Origin: Nostoc commune NIES-4072
Lineage (GTDB): Bacteria > Cyanobacteriota > Cyanobacteriia > Cyanobacteriales > Nostocaceae
Assembly (NCBI RefSeq): GCF_003113895.1
Contig: NZ_BDUD01000001.1
Coordinates: forward strand, 4,637,941-4,701,940
Direction of reading: 5' to 3'
DNA: 64,000 nt
Part shown: piece after piece, positions 63,942-64,000 of the stretch
How the letters are laid out: each line of letters begins with the position of its first letter
Numbering within the stretch: the stretch's first letter is position 1
Position numbers and translations under genes: made by a program
Notes under the pieces: generated by a model
Told to the model about the DNA's origin: nothing
Database searches by the model: none
Seen by the model: the letters and a program-made list of their open reading frames with translations, nothing else

Positions 63942-63990
63942 GTCATTAGTCATTAGTCGTTAGTCATTAGTCATTAGTCCTTTGTCCTTT
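63942..63990. repeat. GTCATTA tandem heptamers
   Basis: Five to six GTCATTA/GTCGTTA units after the MCP gene, followed by GTCCTTTGTCCTTT. The same class as at 37290 and 48252. Confidence 0.85.
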
Positions 63991-64000
63991 TACCAATGCC

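Overview
The window comes from a cyanobacterial chromosome, most likely a filamentous, heterocyst-forming Nostoc/Anabaena relative. GCGATCGC (HIP1) octamers are frequent. An Ftn2/ZipN division protein, the order guaB3 - Yfr1 sRNA - trxA, the NDH-1 genes ndhA-I-G-E, a PatD-like heterocyst-frequency protein and an hmp-type hormogonium motility locus all fit that group. Spacers are rich in short tandem repeats of the GGGCATT, GTCATTA and TAGGAGT types.

Layout. 1-3.7 kb: the end of a ferredoxin/MBL-fold protein, a 93-bp MITE, a 12 x 21-bp tandem array, the dhaK-dhaL pair and an unknown gene. 3.8-8.9 kb: ftn2/zipN, pdhA and an aldose epimerase. 9-15.2 kb: tRNA-Lys, a Uma2 nuclease, class II aldolase, a nitrilase-family amidase, marC, trxA, Yfr1 and guaB3. 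15.7-19.7 kb: a DUF218 protein, a PD-(D/E)XK protein, an SbcD-like nuclease and cysH. 20-25.9 kb: a 34-aa membrane peptide with its own terminator, a Calx-beta/RTX protein, and a DHA2 efflux pump divergent from its TetR regulator across a perfect operator-like palindrome. 26-30.3 kb: patD divergent from rel/spoT, then a histidine kinase. 30.5-34.8 kb is an unstable segment: a restriction-enzyme remnant, an M4 protease, an IS982-family element, a SnoaL-like gene, an acetyltransferase fragment and a second identical MITE. 34.8-44.3 kb: an orphan PstS, a WcaF-like acetyltransferase, two family-2 glycosyltransferases, cobU, a second identical IS copy and a GT39-like membrane protein. 44.7-57.8 kb: an EAL fragment, a GNAT acyltransferase, nadK downstream of ndhAIGE, citrate synthase, SixA, a UPF0175/DUF3368 toxin-antitoxin pair, a DHH phosphoesterase, an HNH endonuclease and alanine racemase. 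58-64 kb: tRNA-Leu, a long leader with two copies of a structured repeat, and four genes of a chemotaxis-like operon (PatA-type regulator, CheY, CheW, MCP). CheA probably lies just past the right edge.

Most genes are ordinary core metabolism. The observations most worth a second look are the strand-specific structured repeats upstream of the hmp-type operon, the paired identical mobile elements (93-bp MITE and 1,067-bp IS), the Yfr1 locus, and two small ORFs. One is the 34-aa peptide; the other is a 56-aa ORF overlapping tetR. No CRISPR array, prophage or large defence island is visible.
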